Shown piece after piece: positions 1 to 11,390 of a DNA stretch of 64,000 bases. The notes beneath the pieces are model-generated. The model was not told the DNA's origin and searched no databases. It saw only the letters and a list, made by a program, of their open reading frames with translations. The number at the start of each line of letters is the position of its first letter. Within the stretch, counting starts at the first letter, position 1. Location: assembly GCA_029747015.1 (NCBI GenBank), contig JAKOGI010000126.1:1-64000 (forward strand), read 5' to 3'. A program made the position numbers and the translations under genes. The stretch is from Carnegiea gigantea (taxonomy: Eukaryota; Streptophyta; Magnoliopsida; Caryophyllales; Cactaceae).

Positions 1-544
1 TAAAATAAAAATATTAAGTAAAAAATAGAACATAATCATATTATCCATTAAAAACATATTTGAAAAATAAAAATTGTAATAGAAATTAAGTACATGTTCT
101 TTTCAACTCAGGTTCGACCATTCAACAGAATCAACACTAATCAACACCTAGGTGATCGGTAAAGACTCCACCTTCCACATCTTCTACTGAGGTTCGATCG
201 TTGGGGAAAACACATGTTGTCTCTTTATGAGGATTTGTGTGTTGTCGCTAAAATATAGCATTTGCCAAAAAATAGTATTTATAAAATCTTTATGTCTGTC
301 CTTGTAAAAATAAAAGGCTCGATTTAAAAGATGATAATATATGTCCTTTTGGAATTCTAGTCTAATCTAGGACCGAAAACTTGTAACCATGGGAAAATTT
401 GGCCATTCAATGCCTACGTTATGTCTAGCTTATAGGCAAGTAACAATCACTTGACTAGTTAGTTGCTTTAGTTAGTCAGTTATTTAGATGTAGTTACTTG
501 ATTGGGAACCTCATTTCTACTTTCAAGCTTTATGCAATTGAGGA
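1..544. other. AT-rich sequence, no gene recognised
   Basis: No coding frame, RNA gene or element boundary is recognisable here. It is the left flank of the Copia element that follows. Confidence 0.5.
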
Positions 545-549
545 GGTAT

Positions 550-674
550 TAATAGAGGTATACAACTATTATTGTCCCAGATGGATGTAATTGTAAATTG
601 TATAGCTATACTTGTGCTATATATACAAACAAGGCTCCTATAGTTGGGCGAGTCATTCATCATATTATTTCATA
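550..674 (+). repeat. 5' LTR of the Copia element
   Basis: It starts taatagaggtata and ends ttcata, directly before the primer binding site. It aligns with the copy at 5422-5552 over its whole length, including the shared blocks tgtaattgtaaattgtatag and gagtcattcatc. It contains a TATA-like stretch, tgctatatata. The termini are TA..TA here and TA..CA in the 3' copy, rather than the usual TG..CA. Confidence 0.75.
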
Positions 675-686
675 TGGTATCAGAAT
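675..686 (+). other. Primer binding site (initiator tRNA-Met)
   Basis: tggtatcagaat abuts the 5' LTR and matches the plant Copia consensus TGGTATCAGAGC, complementary to the 3' end of initiator methionine tRNA, in all but the last positions. Confidence 0.85.
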
Positions 687-1289
687 CTAAAAATTCTGAA
701 ACCCTAACCCTAGCCTCTTACCTCACCCTCATGTCACCTTCCTCTCGTCACTAGGGCTGCCACCACAGCTACGCTGCCTTTCTACCCTTCTCCTGTCCAC
801 GGCGATTGGCAACCACCCTTGCTAGGGTTATTACTCCACCACTTCTGCCTTCGTTGCTTCCTCAACCAAGTCCTTTATCCGATCTTTTCGTGCAAGACTT
901 ACAAAGATGACTTCATCTCTTCCTTTGAAATAGCACCAGTCATCATGGGAGAAGAGAAGCCCAAAAGCGAGACCTCTAGCCCTCACCACAGCGTCGGGAC
1001 TGTCTCATCCACCCACTAGCACAACCCTTTCCGCTATCTGTTGCTGCAATAGGGTTGCCTTTACCATCCCAGTCTTGTGGCGATCTCGGCCAACCATGTA
1101 TTCCTAGTCTCTCCAGGACGCACTTGGGGCATGCCTCCACCTATGGTGCCCTTCCTATCTCCCGCATCTACCCTGCCCGACGGTAGTCGTGTGCCCTTCC
1201 TTTCGGCTGCATCGTACTTCTTGATGCTAGACTCATCACTGGGCACTTAGTTCATGCCCACTAGTTACACGACTGCCGCATCTACAGCC

Positions 1290-2565
1290 CCGTAACGATG
1301 CTTGGTTTCTACCGCAGCAACCCCCCTGGCGGTCTTGCCATGCTTCCCCCTAGCATATGGACTATGAATATAACTACATACGTCACAACCATTCTTGCTT
1401 TGGTGGATGATTATTTATCATGGGAAACCCAATTCACTTTCTTTCTTGTTATGCATGAGTTGAAAGGTATGGTCAATGGTACTATTCATGTTCCTCCTGA
1501 GTATGTCATTATTTCCTTGGGTGTGCAACAACCTAATTTTGCCCATTATTTATGGGTTCGTATTGATCATTTAGTATAAGTCGAGTTGTTTGCCAGTATA
1601 TCTAAGGAAACTCTTGTTGAGGTTTGTGATTTACAGCATTGTTTCGATACATGGTGTAGAATTGAATTTCAGTTTAATGCAACTAGTCATGCTCGAGCTT
1701 TAGATTTAAAGCGTATGTTGACTAACTTGAATAGGAGGACTATCAACCTATTGATAAGTATTTATGCACTATTAAGTCTATTGTTGACTCCCTGGCTGCT
1801 ATTCAGTCTCATGTCTCTAATTTGGGGCATATTCAGTTTCTAACTGTCGGCCTACCTTCTGACTATGATACATTTGTTAATACTTTCTCTCTCATGACTG
1901 GGCATGTTACTTTTGATGATCTACGCTCTAAGCTATTATTTTATGACAGTAGAATTTAGTTTCAGAAAGGAAAAGAATCTACAGTTCATCAAGCATTTAT
2001 AGCAACCTCTGTCCCTGTGGATCAAGGCGGCTATCAATCCACTGGCACCAAAACCACCAATGGCAACAAAGGTGGTCCTAATAACAAGAACGACAAAGGG
2101 CATTAGAAGAACAACAACTGTAACAATAGAAACAAGAAGCATCGGCCTCAGCAATCTCTGTTGTTTTCAAGGAGTATGCCTACCAGTTCTGCTTTGCGTA
2201 ATTCAGTTGTTTCATTATTTCATACTATTGGCTCTTCTACTTCTATTACTAACATCTTCAGTGCAGGCACACACTAACATGGAGGGATCCTTGGCTCACA
2301 CCCCAATATTGTGTGTCAAATTTATCACTCTCTAGGGCATTTTGCTGATACGTGCCCTAATCCTTATCAACCCCCGCAGTCTCCAGTGCTCTCAGTCTAT
2401 GCCACTTTCAATCCTATTGATGTTGGTGAACAGGTCAGGTACTCGGATTCAACTACTGCATCCCACATGACACTAAATGATAGTAAGTTACTCTGTAAAT
2501 CTCCTTACTTCGGTTTAAACAAGGTGCGAGTAGGTAATTAAGATCTGATTAACATACCCCATATT
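1290..2565 (+). pseudogene. Copia gag remnant with zinc knuckle and protease start
   Basis: The translation, spread over more than one frame, resembles a Copia gag. It has a WETQF motif early, then a DTWCRIEFQFNA segment at about 1650, then GLPSDYDTFVNTF and FDDLRSKLL at about 1850-1940, then a basic Asn/Lys-rich stretch, and a knuckle CQIYHSLGHFADTC at about 2313-2352. In that knuckle the second cysteine of C-X2-C-X4-H-X4-C is tyrosine. The following DSTTASHMT corresponds to the aspartic protease start DSGASHHMT, with glycine lost. Several in-frame stops and at least one frameshift are present. Coding then stops at the inserted solo LTR. Confidence 0.75.
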
Positions 2566-2570
2566 GGTAC

Positions 2571-3931
2571 TGATAAAGCTCTATTTCGACCTATTTTAGC
2601 CCTTATTTGACTCCTTTTCTTCCGTGTTTTCACATTCGATCGTGTTAAGGAATGATCAAATCGGCCTCCTTTAGCATACATTTTACTCGTATAGCGTCTT
2701 TCTATACTTTCAGGGACTGTGTCAAAGGAATGAAAAGATAGACATTATTTAGCAGAAAGGAGCACTAAGGAGGCGAGTTTAAAGCTGCAAAAAAGGTCAT
2801 TCAACGTCGCACAGAAGTGACAAAGATCGAGCACGGGGACCCCATGTCAGGCAGCACGCCCGTGCCACACGAAAATGGCACGACCAACCGACCAGCAATG
2901 TGCCGTACCATGTGGTACGACCGTGCCACGTGTCAGTGTGTGGCACGGTCTGGCCATGCCGTGTGGCATGGTCGTGCCTCCCTTATCCTGCGTCGCGACT
3001 TAAATTTTCCTCAGGGTTGTTTTGGCAGAGATTCAGTTTTCTTTCCTCATACTTCGTTTTTAGGCAATTTTAAGGTTTTGCTTGAGAGTTTTATTTTTCA
3101 TACTTTTGGATTACGCTATAAGATTGAAGTTTATTCTACCTTTAATTCATTCAATTAATTCCAGGTTCTTTTCTCTCAATTCTCCTCTCTTGTTCTTGAT
3201 TATTTTAGGGTTTGGTATGGTTATTGAATTGAATGTTATGATTGTTGTTAAAAAGATGATTCTAGGCTAAAACTCCCAACTTGGTTGGGATTAATGCCGA
3301 CTATGTGTTGTTGAATTATGGATTAGCCCCAACACTTACTTTCTCCTTGTTTGTTTGCAATTTTCACTATGCACGCCACATGCTCGATGAATTGCTTGAA
3401 AGAGCATTCACCCATTTTTGCTAGGGTTTAGGGGAACGTTGAGGGACGAAACCTTTACTTAGTGTGACTTAGTAGGCAGTTAGGATTTTAATATGAAAAT
3501 AATTAAGATTCTAATTGGGATTCGAGATTATAAATCTTGTAATCTTTCGACTTTTAGTCCCATGAGAATAGGTGACTATAGTTGGAGGATTAATCTTTGA
3601 CCCTTGAGAGAGGGGGGAGATGGCCTTAACTGATGATCTGTTCACTCGTAATGCATGCTTGGGTTTGTTTGGCGGGGTACATAATTAATTCACTGGCATA
3701 GTTGTGCTACTAATTCCAACCTAAGTGTTTTCCATTTTGCTATTTATTTCACTACTTAGTCATTAGAATTTCCCTTAGTTTGATTCTCAATCAACAATTG
3801 TGATTGCCTAAATTGCGCAATCTGATTAATGCTAGTAATTGGAACCAAGTTTCCTGTGGAATACAACCCGTACTTGTCGCGTGCTAACTACAGCTACACC
3901 GTGCACTTGCAGCATAAATTATAACTGAACA
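2571..3931. mobile_element. Solo LTR nested in the Copia element
   Basis: This 1361-bp block begins TGATAAAG and ends CTGAACA (TG..CA). It is bordered on both sides by the 5-bp duplication ggtac (2566-2570 and 3932-3936). It contains no coding domain and no second LTR, and it interrupts the Copia frame. This is the pattern of a solo LTR left by LTR-LTR recombination. Its size and the motif tcctgtggaatacaacccg near its right end suggest a Ty3-type LTR in + orientation, which is inference. A GC-rich hairpin-forming patch lies at about 2810-2990. Confidence 0.75.
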
Positions 3932-4008
3932 GGTACAATGACTTGCAAAACTTTGACTTGGCCCTTGCATCTCTCCAATGTGTGTGATGTTCCTCATCTT
4001 CATTATTT

Positions 4009-4287
4009 TGTTCAAGAACCAACTCAACCAAAAGCTTAAACTGATAGTTGAAGGCCCATAAATAGGTTTATACTCTAACACGCCCTTTTACGCGAATGCC
4101 ATTTGGGCTTAAAGCGTGGCTCCTGCAAAGGCTCCCCTACCTTGCGCAATAAATCAATATGGAGACTGCTGAAATTCAAACTCGAGACCTCTTGGTCAGA
4201 AAGACTCTAATACCATGTTCAAAAATCATCTTAACTAAAAGTTTAAGCTGATGGTGGAGGGCCCAGAAATAGGTTTATACTCTAACA
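4009..4287 (-). mobile_element. TRIM element with 72-bp terminal direct repeats
   Basis: Two 72-bp direct repeats (4009-4080 and 4216-4287) bound a short non-coding interior. Read on the minus strand each repeat runs TGTTAGAG...GAACA (TG..CA). The inner side of the right repeat carries TGGTATTAGAGTC, an initiator-tRNA primer site. The inner side of the left repeat carries a purine-rich tract ending GGGCG. The flanking repeat attat (4002-4006 and 4288-4292) is the target duplication, with two extra t at the left. Removing the element restores the surrounding Copia reading frame between a VPHLHY-type and an NLLSVKQ-type motif. No protein is encoded. A second copy lies at 55669-55845. Confidence 0.85.
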
Positions 4288-4935
4288 ATTATAATCTGTT
4301 GTCTGTCAAACAGATGTATCGTGATAATAATTGTCAGATTGTGTTCAATGTTGATTCTGTCTCTATTAAGGACAACACCACGGGTGAAGTCCTTCTACAA
4401 GGCTCCAGTGTCGGTAATGTTTATCCAATCCACTTAGAGTCTGATCACTTCCTTGCCAACCTCGCCGTCAATGAGTCCGAAGATATGTGGCATCGTCGTT
4501 TAGCACATGGTGGATCACATGTGTTGGGCTTACTTAAGAAAAATAAAGTTGTTCATTTTGAAACTGCTTTTTCGGATACTTGTACGACTTATTACTTGGC
4601 TAAGTCTCATAGACTTCCATTCAGTCTTGTTGAACATCGTGCCACTTTGCCTTTGGAATTAATTCACTTAGATGTTTGGCAATTAATCTCCTATTTTGTC
4701 TCATCAAATATTTAAATATTATGTTGTTTTTGTTGATGATTTTTCTCGTTTCAAATGGATTTATCATATGAAAAAAAAAAAATCAGAAGTCTTTGCTCAT
4801 TTTTCAAATTTTCAGTCTCTTGCAGAGAATCCGTTTAATTACAAAATCAAGCAGTTTCAAAGTGACGGGGGTTGGGAATTTGATGACTTGCCGGGCATAC
4901 TTGATCATGGTCTCCTTCTTTATCTGTCAAATGAT
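4288..4935 (+). pseudogene. Copia GAG-pre-integrase and integrase fragment
   Basis: Typical Copia pol motifs are visible. NLLSVKQM and MWHRRLAHGG (the GAG-pre-integrase domain, whose H..H..C..C zinc site ends in the degraded DTCTTYYLAKSHRLPF) are followed in another frame by the integrase core, YYVVFVDDFSRFKWIYHMK and FQSDGGWEFDD. The aspartates of FVDDFSR and of SDGGWEF are in the family's usual places. A frameshift near 4690 separates the two parts. The third catalytic residue and everything through reverse transcriptase are missing. Confidence 0.8.
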
Positions 4936-4947
4936 TCGTCGATCATC

Positions 4948-5385
4948 ATTGCTTATTCAGATGTGGACTGAACTGGTTGTAAAGATACTTGTCGCTCTAC
5001 CACAGGTTATGCAGTTTACTTTGGACCCAACCTCATTGCCTAGCGCTCCAAGAAGCAATCCACTATTTTCAAGTCCTCCACTGAAGCTGAGTATCATATT
5101 GTTGGCTATACTGTTGCTGAGACTATTTGGCTCTGCAAGATTCTCTTTGATCTAGGCATCATGATCACTACTCCTACTCGTCTCTATTGTGACAATGTGA
5201 CTGCTACATACATGATGGCAAATCCAGTTCAGCATGATTGACAAGCATATTGTTGTGGACTATCACTTTGGTGGAGAGCAAGTTGCTCATGGAGATCGTA
5301 TAGTTCGTTATATCCATACTAGCTTGCAAATTACTAATGTATTTACTAAGGGTTTGTCCACCCATAGTTTTTGTTTTTAAAGTCC
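4948..5385 (+). pseudogene. Copia RNase H fragment
   Basis: AYSDVD-stop-TGCKDTCRSTTGY is the Copia RNase H start (YSDADWAGC), with the Trp codon changed to TGA at about 4968. The motifs SKKQSTIF, SSTEAEY and RLYCDNVTA follow. The 3' end is shifted in frame and runs into a VFTKGLSTHSF-type stretch before the polypurine tract at about 5410-5421. Confidence 0.8.
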
Positions 5386-5421
5386 AAGCTGTACGTACAC
5401 CCCCTGATCAGCTTGGGGGGG

Positions 5422-5552
5422 TAATCGAGGTATAGGGACATAGGACTATCATGGTTTCACATTGATGTAATTGTAAATTGTATAGCTTACTTGTGCTATA
5501 TACACACGTAAGGCTCCTATGGTTGGGTGAGTCATTCATCCTATATTTCACA
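5422..5552 (+). repeat. 3' LTR of the Copia element
   Basis: It starts taatcgaggtatag after the polypurine run gcttgggggggt and ends atttcaca. It is the partner of the LTR at 550-674. The flank ggtat follows at once. Confidence 0.75.
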
Positions 5553-5557
5553 GGTAT

Positions 5558-7413
5558 GATTGATGCTACTTCTGTTGCATTTAATTAACTCTTTATGTCC
5601 TTGTTAGCAAAATCAGACGATTTGACTTGGGGAGTCACAATGTTTAACAATCAAATCCAACTTTATTAACTAGCCGGATTATGGAGAAGTGAATGAATTA
5701 CCACTTGTGCCTTTAGCATGTGTGGAACTACTTCAATATTTCTCTTATTTAATAAATAGTGACGGGACAATGCATAAATGGATTAAAAAAAAAAAAAAAT
5801 TTTAATGTCTCTTTGAGTGAAAAAACATGGGAAAAAAAAATGTTTTATCCTTAGCGTGGTGATGTGCACCGTGTCTGTCAGCAGGATCAAATCAACTACT
5901 TCGTAGTGAAGTCCAATTAATGGCAATTGAGCACTTTGATCTTTATGATCTTGTAGTTCTGTTTGCATATGTTTTTGCACGCCTCCCCCCCAAAAAAAAG
6001 AAAAACTGGGGGAGAATAATATTATTATGATAAAAAACTACTCTTTATTCTTTAGATCATCTAATAAAATCTACTCCTAACGTCATCTTCATAGAGAAGG
6101 GTTTGTTCGTTATGAGCCTATTGAAAGAGTAGTAAGGAAGTTGCAGCAAGTTGCAGCAGATTTGAGTAGTTTGAAGCAGTTTGGAGTGTTTCAAAATGTT
6201 CTTAGCAATTTAGAGCGATTTTTTATGGTTTTGTAATAACACGTTATTTTGTAGTACTAGTGTACATCCAAAAAAAAAATATGTAACGGAAGGGTTGAAT
6301 GTTATTGAAAGTATTATTGTGAAAATTAATAATATTTTTCATATATTGAGAAAAGCATAATACTAATTTGCAATCAGGTAAATGCATTTCATTACAACAA
6401 AAAATTACATATAGAAATTTAGTGGTTGTTTATCGACGATAAAACTGTATTAGCTATTACATTCCCACATTCATTTATTACTTGTTTGTTTTACTTATCA
6501 TACAATCCAATGTTGGGAATGGTTACAATATGCGTGGTCTGGGCAAACTTAGTATCTTTTTTTATGCATTCGGTTGAATTTGTGCAACATGCTTTGTTGT
6601 CCTTTTCTTAATTGTTCAAGTGTTCTTTAACACTCCAAGTATTCTCTCGATTGTCAAATGTAGGGAAGAGTGGCGAAAATTGATCTCTTTATCCTTAGTA
6701 GATGACCCATATTTTCTGATTGATATTCATAGTTTCAAAATGAAAGAAAATAAAGTAAATCTCACCTCAATCAGTGTTAATTTGTTGATTTATCGTTAAT
6801 CATCTGTTGATAATAATTTATTCATTAATAATGGCTTCAAAAGTGTGACCATATTGTCCTACTTTTCTTAATTTATCGTCAATAATTTTTTTGAAAATTT
6901 TGTTATACTTTTCTTAATTTATCATTAATAATATTTTTGGAAAACTTATTTTTAAAATTTTGTTATTTTTTATCTAAATCGTATGAGGTTAATTTGTCAT
7001 CTGTTGTCCATGCGAAAAAGTTTTTATATTTTAATAGCAGTTTGGATTGACTTTGAATGGGTTTGGACAGTTGGGAGTAGGTTTGAGTAGATTGGGATAG
7101 CTTGGGCTAGCAGTTAGAAGGTTAGAGCTAATTGCATAAGAGAGTAAAATTTAATATGTTATAACGAACAGGCACTAAGAAGATTTACATGAACGCGGGT
7201 TAAGTGTTTCGCTTTGTACAAGTAGAGAAGCCAAATGATGATTAACTAGTTTACATGAGATATTTGGAAATTCATTGTTGTCAAGAGATTATGCTTCACC
7301 ATGTTGACTACTAATAAATTGTTAGTGTCTTAATATACGTTGCAGCCTCTAGTACTTTGTAATTCTTATTTTTGTTTGTTTCACTTTCTAAACATACTCA
7401 CTCACTCTTTTTT
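5558..7413. other. Gene-free stretch; possible 1.1-kb MITE-like element
   Basis: No gene is recognised. The ends of about 6099-7175 look like imperfect inverted repeats (GGGTTTGTTCGTTATGA at the left, GTTATAACGAACAGGCACT at the right). Short degenerate repeats of the TTTGAGTAG / TTTGGAG kind lie near both ends. No clear target duplication was found, so this stays a candidate. Confidence 0.35.
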
Positions 7414-7418
7414 CATCT

Positions 7419-8291
7419 TAAAAGTGCAAAAGCTACTAAATCACCTTAGAGGGGGTGAATAGGATGATAACCAAAATCGCAATTTAATCGAAATAAAGTG
7501 TGGAAAAGAAACGGGGACAAAACACAAGTGAATTTTTTAACGAGGTTGGGCCTCAACAGGCTTAATCCCCGCCTAGAGTTTCTTAACTCTAGGATTAACC
7601 CGAATCTTTATTAGGAGGGATGATTATAACTCTAGAGTACACCTACTCTAAGTTCCAAGACCCAAGTTGACACCCTCAACAAGGCTTGGTAGAATTAACC
7701 CTTCAACTCTATAATTCCACCTAAACACTACTTGAATAACTCAAAGAACAATAGCAAATTAAAGCTCAATCAATACAATAAGAGAGTGTGTTTGAGTATG
7801 CCAATGAATGCTTGTCTTGCTTGGTATCTTTAGCTCTCAACCATCTTGCATATTTATAGGCAAGGCTTGGAGAAATAGAAGGAAAGTAGCCGTTAGAAAT
7901 ATCCTGATTTCTTGCTTCAGTTGAAGGCCTTGAAGATCCAGTTTAGTGTCACTGAAGATGGCACAAATTCAGCATGCAACAGCTAGTTGATTTGCTTGCA
8001 ATGGTTGTCCTGATTTTTTGGCAGATTTGGATTCTCTTTGAGCAATTCCTTCCATAATCAAGTCATATGCTGATTTCGATTCTCCTTAAGCTAATTTTAT
8101 TATTCTTTCCATAACCAAATCATATCTTAAATCATAAGATCAAGGAAGCCCCATAATATATCCAAATATGATTAGTAATTTCATAATATCATTATAGAAT
8201 ATGATTAAAGAATAAATATCTAAGCTTCCTTTTTGTCTTTCATCAAAACAAATATAACATATAATATTAATTGTTAAATAGAAAGCCAACA
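7419..8291 (-). repeat. 3' LTR of the gag-only element
   Basis: On the minus strand it begins TGTTGGCTTTC directly after a polypurine tract AAAAAGGGGGAGAT. It matches the copy at 11391-12264 throughout. Its terminal bases at the left edge have decayed (TA for CA). Confidence 0.85.
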
Positions 8292-9624
8292 ATCTCCCCC
8301 TTTTTGATGAAAGATAAAACTTTATAAATATCATGGATTCATCAAATAATCAAATTAGCTTACTATAATCTTTCTCCCCCTTTTTGTATTTCATCAAAAA
8401 GGTTGCATGAGAAGGGGAAATCCAAAATGCATGCTTCATATGCAATACTTATGACCTTACACTTAGTACCTTCAAACTTATCCAATAAGAGCATTAGGAC
8501 TAAGAAAGAGGATTCAATAAAACATATAGCCATAGTAGCATTTCAAGATCATATCCCAAACTAAACTAACTCCACCTTTAAAAAATAAAGAATCAAGATT
8601 ATGGCAAAATAATGTATATATTCCCTTATGGAGATAGACAATAACACTGATGCAAACACTAAGCATAAAATTATGTACAATAATTCGGTATAATGTTAAA
8701 AATATTAAGCAAGCATAATAATATGTCACATGCCATAAAAAAATACGATGGTTATTAATCATATCATGCTTACCTTCTAAAAATAATTGAGCAATTTAAA
8801 ATTTGAAAATCAAAATTTCTCAAGTAGGAAGTAAATTATATGAAGGTATTACATCACCTGATACATTATCTGATTGGTAGCGTTTAACATCAACACGACC
8901 AAAATGACCAAATTATTCTCGCCCTTTAACTTTCATAAAAAATAAGAGGAACTTAAAATTATGTCGTTTCATACACGTGAAGTAAAAATAGAGTAAAACC
9001 AAATTTAAAACAAAGTGGAAAGAGTGAAGCAAACTACGTGAAGTGAGACTGAGTTAGGTAAATTAAAGTAAGAGAGAGAAAGAGGAGGACATGTGTGGGT
9101 GAGAAAGGAAATTTGCTGCCCAAAATAATTTCCCAGCAAAAAATGAATCAATTAGGATTTTGGAATAAAATTAGCAAATATCATGCTATTTTCAAGATTA
9201 ACAAAAATTGAGACATATTTAAAAAATCCACGTGCCCAAAATAAAAGAAAATATATCAGATTACCTTCCAATTCCATTGGGTATGAACTAATTGATTTAT
9301 TTGTATCAATGACCCATAGTCAAGGCCTTGAAAGTGAAGTTCAAGCCCTTAATTTGGTCATATTCAAAATATTTAGCTTCTGCCTGCAGTTCAAGCCCTT
9401 GAACTATAATTTAAGGCCTTGAATTTCTTGATAGTGATGATTGTTTCATTGGCTTGTCCTGCAAAAGCTCATGAATATAGTTAGTACTTATAGAGGGCTC
9501 CCCCTCAATTTATGCACCAATAGTAAGAATTCTCCCCCTTTCGCCAAGACACTAAATCAAACATTTCGAGCCATGGTCAAAGTCACAAATTTTCGGCTTT
9601 CAAGTACGCCTACAAAACAATAGA
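8292..9624 (-). other. Non-coding 3' interior with multiple polypurine tracts
   Basis: No coding potential is seen. On the minus strand there are polypurine tracts of the AAAAAGGGGGAGA type at about 8292-8306 and 8372-8386, and shorter ones near 9500 and 9530. Clusters of such tracts before the 3' LTR are a described Sirevirus trait. A short region at about 9325-9425 repeats a ttcaagcccttga motif. Confidence 0.6.
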
Positions 9625-11334
9625 TCAAGCCTTTCTAGCCTTGATATCGAATTTGGGTCCAACATAGGTTGTGACCCTATTTTGTGGTCTTGTTCCTTTT
9701 GGTACCCAAACTTGGACTATCTTGGTGTTTGGCTTTTTGAGAGGACATGAGTAGGAAATATGACCATTCCTTAAACAATAATTACATACAGTGTGAGATT
9801 TGTCTTTGGATGTTTCATGAACAAAGAAATTTTTGTAATTTTTCTTTTTGTTAAAAGCATTATATCCAATATCTTCTTTGTTGAAAGACATCCTTTGAGA
9901 GCCTAGCAATTTGTCCAAGTTTTCTTGTCCTTTAGAAAATTTTAATACTACTTTTTCTAGACCTTCATGTTTGGATTGAAGCTCTTTCTTTTCATTTTCA
10001 AGCATTTCAATTTTTGAAAGAGATTCACTATTTAATTTTTGTAACGATTCTCTTTTAGAGAGTAAATTACGAATTGTTTTCTTCAAGGATTTTATCTTGG
10101 ACAAATATTATTGTTCACACCGAATGCATTGGATTAATACTTGAGCTAATTTATCCTTCGAATATTCAAGAATGTCAGAATAGTCTACCTCATCCAAGTT
10201 TTCAGATTCGGTTTCTTGAACGTCATTCGCCATAAGGCATAGGTTTGCCATTTCTTCTTCTTTGTCATTGTCACTGGAGTCACTATCACTCCATGTGGCA
10301 ATCATGGCTCTTTTGAACGCTTTCTTGACTTTTTGTTTACGCTTTTCGGCTTTCATTTGCAAAACTGGACAGTCTTTCACAATATGTCCTGGCAATCCAC
10401 ATCCAAAGCAAGGACCCAAGTTAGAATCATTTTTGTTGTTAAGAAATTTTGTACCTTTTGAGAGCTTCTCCATTTTGCTTGATGATGATATCTTTTTGTA
10501 GAATTTCTTGGGATCAAATTTCTTTGATTTGAACATTTTCTTCAATCCTTTCGCGATCGTCGCCATAGTATCTTCATCCTCTTCGCTTGACTCTTCTTCC
10601 GAGGAAATGGCGTCTTCACTTTCAGTTTTGAATGCTACTCCTTTCTTGGATTGAATTTCTTTTTCTTCTTCATCTTATTTAAGATGTATTTCGTGGGTCA
10701 TGAGTTTTCCGAGCAAATCGTTCAAGGTTAGAGTCTTGAGGTTTTGGGCTTCCTCAATTGCAGTGATCTTGGGATCCCACTTGTTTTTAGGAAGACACCG
10801 AAGTATTTTCCTAACCATCTCCTCGTTGGTGTAAGTTTTTCCGAGGGACTTGAGATTATTGGTTTTATCAATAAACCTTGTAAATATCTCCTTGATCGTT
10901 TCATCAGGTTGCATTTTGAAAAGCTCGTATTGATGAACGAACATGTTGATTTTTGTCTCTCTCACTTGACTTGTCCCTTCATACGTCACCACCAACTTGT
11001 CCCATATTTCTTTGGCTGATTCACATGCACAAATACGATTGTACTCATAAGCATCTAATCCACAATATAATATATGCATGGCCTTACAGTTTTTTGACAG
11101 CCTTGCGAAGTCTTCTTGGGTGTATTGATCTTCAGTTTTCGTAACGGTTTTTCCATCAATCGTGATTTACAGAACGTGTGGTCCTTTTGTCACGATGTTC
11201 CATAATTCATAATCTTCAGTCTTGATAAACATTTGCATCAAAATTTTCCAATATGAAAAGTTAGTACCTCTAAACAAAGGTGGTCTAACGGTAGAATGAC
11301 CTTGATCATAGTAGCCTTCTCTGGGAGCAGCCAT
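9625..11334 (-). pseudogene. Sirevirus-type gag, three internal stops
   Basis: A single minus-strand frame starts at ATG 11334 (MAAPREGYYDQGHS..., the usual Copia gag start, with RPPLFRGTNFSYWK soon after). It runs 569 codons to the stop at 9625-9627. In-frame stops occur at codons 56, 220 and 409, without frameshifts. The gag core (UBN2-like; AKEIWDKLVVTYEG, LPKNKWDPKITAIEEA) spans about residues 80-220. An acidic linker follows. The first CCHC knuckle is CFGCGLPGHIVKDC and the second CNYCLRNGHISYSC, with a coiled coil between them. It ends soon after VWVPKGT, just before a protease would start. The product would form the virus-like particle and bind RNA. As it stands the gene is inactive. 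Confidence 0.85.
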
Positions 11335-11376
11335 GATCGTTCCCACTTGACGGTAAAGTCAAAATATGGTAGGTTT

Positions 11377-11389
11377 GGCTCTGATACCA
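11377..11389 (-). other. Primer binding site (initiator tRNA-Met)
   Basis: On the minus strand this reads TGGTATCAGAGCC, a perfect match to the plant initiator-tRNA site, one base from the end of the 5' LTR. Confidence 0.9.
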
Positions 11390-11390
11390 T

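Larger units (their letters stand above)
550..5552 (+). mobile_element. Degenerate Ty1/Copia retrotransposon with nested insertions
   Basis: Two short LTRs (125 and 131 bp) flank, in Copia order, an initiator-tRNA primer binding site, gag remnants with a zinc knuckle, GAG-pre-integrase, integrase, RNase H and a G-rich polypurine tract. The 5-bp direct repeat ggtat lies just outside both LTRs (545-549 and 5553-5557), so this is one insertion with both ends preserved. The coding part is broken by stops and frameshifts. The reverse transcriptase is absent: the integrase core runs directly into RNase H near 4940. A solo LTR and a TRIM lie inside. The element cannot be autonomous. Boundaries rest on the LTR comparison and the matching flanks. 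Confidence 0.85.

Noticed and set aside
1061..1246. Minus-strand frame within the Copia gag leader
   Set aside because: It overlaps the 5' untranslated region of the element and has no recognisable motif.
2817..3270. Open frames within the solo LTR
   Set aside because: They fall in LTR sequence and show no domain; the frame lengths are as expected by chance.
4140..4216. A tRNA-like or SINE-like signal (accatg with a tRNA 3' end match)
   Set aside because: The match is the primer site of the minus-strand TRIM, next to its terminal repeat, so no tRNA gene is needed to explain it.
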